A DNA stretch of 40,565 nt from IMG/VR virus record IMGVR_UViG_3300044614_001381, positions 1 to 40,565 of that record; one strand, 5' to 3'. A program made the position numbers and the translations under genes. Within the stretch, counting starts at the first letter, position 1; the number at the start of each line of letters is the position of its first letter. The DNA comes from a virus. The notes beneath the pieces were generated by a model. That model was not told where the DNA came from and made no database searches. It saw nothing but the letters and a program-made list of their open reading frames with translations. This document shows positions 38,691-40,565 of the stretch, piece by piece.

Positions 38691-39599
38691 CTAGGTAGGG
38701 TTTACCGGCTTGAACCCCTTGAACGAAGCGTCGAAAACCGCAGAAACGTTTCGCTTCGTCAGGTTCTCAAGCAAGGCTTCACCCTCCTGGTTGGTCAAAT
38801 CCTTCAAACCCTTCAGTCCGCAAGCAACCAAGCGGGTCTTCAGCTTCTTCTTGAAGTCCGGATCGTTCCGAGCCGCAATGTCGATCTCGGTGACGAGCGT
38901 TTCATAAAGGGCTGTGCTCAATGGACTGTCGATCGGAGCTTCCGTTTCCCCTTCTTCGCTGGCCATCAGTTTGGAACTGACTTCTTCCTTCTTGGCTGGT
39001 GGCGGGACCGGAGCGGACCTGCCAGGGGAAGGGCTCTCATCCCTGGAATCGCTGTCGTCGGTCGCGTCCATTTCCTCGGCTGTGTAGACTCCGAAATTAA
39101 CCTCGGGACACATCGAACGGATAGCATCGGAAACAACTCGAGCGAATAACATGATCGCTCGGGATCGTGCGGTTGCGTACTTTGGCTTGAGCTTCGGCGC
39201 TGTGCCTTTGCTGATCAGATCAACGATCTCGGCTTCTTTGCCCGAGTACGGGAACACTTCGTTCTTGGCATCCTCCCAGGAAAGGGAAAACGTTTGCTTG
39301 TCATCATTATAAATAAGCTCGATCGACGCCAGTTCCGGAGTCTTTGACAAGATCCGAGACTTCCCACCGCGTTCGTGGAACTCGGCCAACATGGTGTCAT
39401 ATTGTTTGAAAGGTTTCCCGCTGACGATCTTGTTCCGGCGCTGGTACTCGATCGGGGATTGACCTGTAATGTAAAGCTCGGTCGCAATGACTAGCCCCTG
39501 TTCCTTGTTCGTGCAACCGAACATCTGCGATAGCGTGATCGCGTCTCCGAGTTTCTGTATCGCTTGGAAGTTGTCTCCAAGCCGTTCGTAACTGCCCAT
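38691..39599 (-). CDS. RecT/Red-beta-like annealing protein, 302 aa
   Basis: The N-terminal 180 residues follow the RecT pattern: Leu-Gly-Asp-Ala-Ile-Thr-Leu-Ser, Gln-Arg-Arg-Asn-Lys-Ile-Val-Ser-Gly-Lys, Tyr-Asp-Thr-Met-Leu-Ala-Glu-Phe, and Ala-Thr-Ala-Arg-Ser-Arg-Ala-Ile-Met-Leu-Phe-Ala-Arg-Val-Val-Ser-Asp-Ala-Ile, ending Gly-Val-Tyr-Thr-Ala-Glu-Glu-Met. A Ser/Pro-rich acidic linker and a C-terminal helical domain follow. The ATG at 39597-39599 is preferred to a TTG at 39633-39635. With the exonuclease, SSB-like protein, RecD2 and ERCC4 genes it makes a complete recombination module. Confidence 0.75.
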   Translation of the reverse strand: MGSYERLGDNFQAIQKLGDAITLSQMFGCTNKEQGLVIATELYITGQSPIEYQRRNKIVSGKPFKQYDTMLAEFHERGGKSRILSKTPELASIELIYNDDKQTFSLSWEDAKNEVFPYSGKEAEIVDLISKGTAPKLKPKYATARSRAIMLFARVVSDAIRSMCPEVNFGVYTAEEMDATDDSDSRDESPSPGRSAPVPPPAKKEEVSSKLMASEEGETEAPIDSPLSTALYETLVTEIDIAARNDPDFKKKLKTRLVACGLKGLKDLTNQEGEALLENLTKRNVSAVFDASFKGFKPVNPT

Positions 39600-39642
39600 T
39601 TTCTGCCGATCCTTCCTGTTCGTAATCAAAAACAAAAACCAA

Positions 39643-39748
39643 TGGTAGGGCCGGGATTCGAACCCGAATTAAGCATCCATGTCGGTCTTGTTTTTATGAG
39701 TCGCTCTCCCTCGACCCAGACCAACTTTGCACCACGCAAGCCCCCACC
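39643..39748 (-). tRNA. tRNA-like sequence, atypical; strong 3' half, poor anticodon region
   Basis: On the minus strand the 3' part is clearly tRNA: T-stem TCGGG/CCCGG around TTCGAAT, acceptor strand CCCTACC, discriminator A (no CCA). A 5' strand GGTGGGG at 39748-39742 pairs with it over all seven positions (one G-T), followed by a possible D-arm TTGC/GCAA. The candidate anticodon stem GTTGG/CCGAC encloses 35 bases instead of 7, and the total is 106 bases. It may be a degenerate tRNA, a tRNA with an insertion, or a tRNA-shaped processing signal. No anticodon can be assigned. Confidence 0.4.
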
Positions 39749-39753
39749 GCGTC

Positions 39754-40506
39754 CTACAGAGTCATTCGCTCGGCAAGAGCAAACGTCATATTCAAATCGT
39801 TCTCCAGATAATCGATCGCTTGCTGGCGAGTCTCTGGCTTGGCAAGCAGTTCGTAAAACTGGCCTCCATCAATCCCTTCCGGCTTCGCTCCGATCCCGGC
39901 AGCTCGGCAAATTGCGTCGAGCGAACCGACTCCACGCCACTGGCCTGCACACCAGATTTTGCGTAGGTCGATGAAAGTGCCATCCAGGTAGCGGTACTGC
40001 TTGAACAGAGTGACTGGAACCATCACGTCGATCAGAATCGACCGCTGAACCAAGAAAGGAATGTCGAAGTCCTCGATGTTGAAACCGATCATGCGGTTGC
40101 CAGCGTGTGAGTAGGTGGAATAGACCTTCCAGAACTCGGTGATGATCTTGCGTTCGTCGATCAGCTTCGACTGAACATCCATACGAAGCCTCTGTTTCGA
40201 CTTGTAGCCGATCGCTAGGACCTGGCCAGTCAGAGCGGACAGGGCCGCACCTTCCAGGAGGGAGGCCCAATAGGCGTTCTCGTCCGCGATGCACTGTTCC
40301 GCGTAGGCCTCGACCGCTGTGGCATGCTTTTCAAGAGCCTCGGCAATCTTTGCCTGTCGCTTCTCTGGATCTTTCGTTTGACCGAACTTCACCTTGGATG
40401 GGTCAAAGTCTCCAGGGTGCGGAGCCGCCTTGAACGGCTTAGCGTTCGCTCGCAACGTTTCAATCGGTTGCGGCCCTGTCTCAATATCAAATACACAGAA
40501 ACTCAT
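39754..40506 (-). CDS. DnaQ-like 3'-5' exonuclease (PolB-exo type), 250 aa
   Basis: The DEDD exonuclease motifs are all visible: Phe-Asp-Ile-Glu-Thr-Gly-Pro (6-12) with the first Asp and Glu, Ile-Gly-Phe-Asn-Ile-Glu-Asp-Phe-Asp-Ile-Pro (about 138-148), and Tyr-Leu-Glu-Asn-Asp-Leu-Asn-Met-Thr near the C-terminus. The domain matches stand-alone exonucleases related to the proofreading domain of B-family polymerases; no polymerase is present in this genome. In phages such enzymes process ends for RecT-type annealing. Its first 68 bases are repeated at the start of the window. Confidence 0.85.
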   Translation of the reverse strand: MSFCVFDIETGPQPIETLRANAKPFKAAPHPGDFDPSKVKFGQTKDPEKRQAKIAEALEKHATAVEAYAEQCIADENAYWASLLEGAALSALTGQVLAIGYKSKQRLRMDVQSKLIDERKIITEFWKVYSTYSHAGNRMIGFNIEDFDIPFLVQRSILIDVMVPVTLFKQYRYLDGTFIDLRKIWCAGQWRGVGSLDAICRAAGIGAKPEGIDGGQFYELLAKPETRQQAIDYLENDLNMTFALAERMTL

Positions 40507-40565
40507 TCGCTTTCCCCGGCAAACAAGAGAGTCAAAACAAAAACAATTACGATCGTTCGGCGGCT
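40439..40565. repeat. Terminal direct repeat, right copy
   Basis: Identical to bases 1-127. It contains the first 68 bases of the exonuclease gene and the upstream spacer into the 3' end of gene 109-603. It closes the genome into a circle of 40438 bp. Confidence 0.95.

Noticed and set aside
39643-39748. tmRNA
   Set aside because: Length is about 106 bases instead of 300 or more, and the alanine-identity G-U pair at acceptor position 3-70 is absent (here T-A; the wobble pair is at 4-69).

Overview
The window is a complete, circularly closed genome of a temperate, tailed (siphovirus-type) phage of about 40.4 kb. Bases 1-127 are repeated exactly at 40439-40565, so the two ends join and one gene (a DnaQ-like exonuclease) runs through the join. 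No ribosomal or host housekeeping genes are present. A planctomycete host, probably of the Pirellulaceae, is inferred from the integrase N-terminus, a secreted protein ending in an SHD1-like domain, and a DUF1580-like DNA-binding protein. I cannot name the species.

Layout: (1) 1235-1450 is a divergent control region with two predicted promoters and several palindromes. The leftward promoter would drive an early operon through genes 926-1234, 627-929 and 109-603, then across the circular join into exonuclease, RecT-like annealing protein, SSB-like protein, a DUF551-like protein, a RecD2 helicase split into two genes, an ERCC4 nuclease, a cassette array, an integron-type integrase and (after a terminator) a D5-like primase-helicase ending at 26657. 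(2) The rightward promoter drives a small gene that may be leaderless, followed by a secreted protein gene. (3) 2739-3935 carries the prophage integrase and a tRNA-Met 3' half, the likely attP. (4) 4164-4447 is a non-coding block of CATATGGC-type boxes. (5) 4891-11867 (leftward) has the terminase, tail fibre, membrane proteins, a thioredoxin-like protein and a papain-like peptidase. (6) 12011-26664 (rightward) has lambda-like head genes (portal, S49 protease with nested scaffold, decoration protein, capsid), tail completion genes, tube, frameshifted chaperone, tape measure, tail-tip proteins and a phosphoribosyltransferase-HAD fusion.

The most striking feature is at 29264-33000: an IntI-family integrase next to an attI-like site and four gene cassettes separated by four attC-type hairpins, i.e. 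an integron inside a phage early operon. In all four cassettes the 9-nt border GTT... is an exact reverse complement of the R'' box of that cassette's own attC, even where it does not match the adjacent box. All four attC sites have an unpaired G exactly 9 nt after R''. The attC sites point away from intI as in ordinary integrons, but every cassette ORF is on the opposite strand, reading towards intI in line with the phage operon. In three of the four attC sites the hairpin loop holds the Shine-Dalgarno sequence and start codon of a cassette gene, so the recombination site is also the translation start module.
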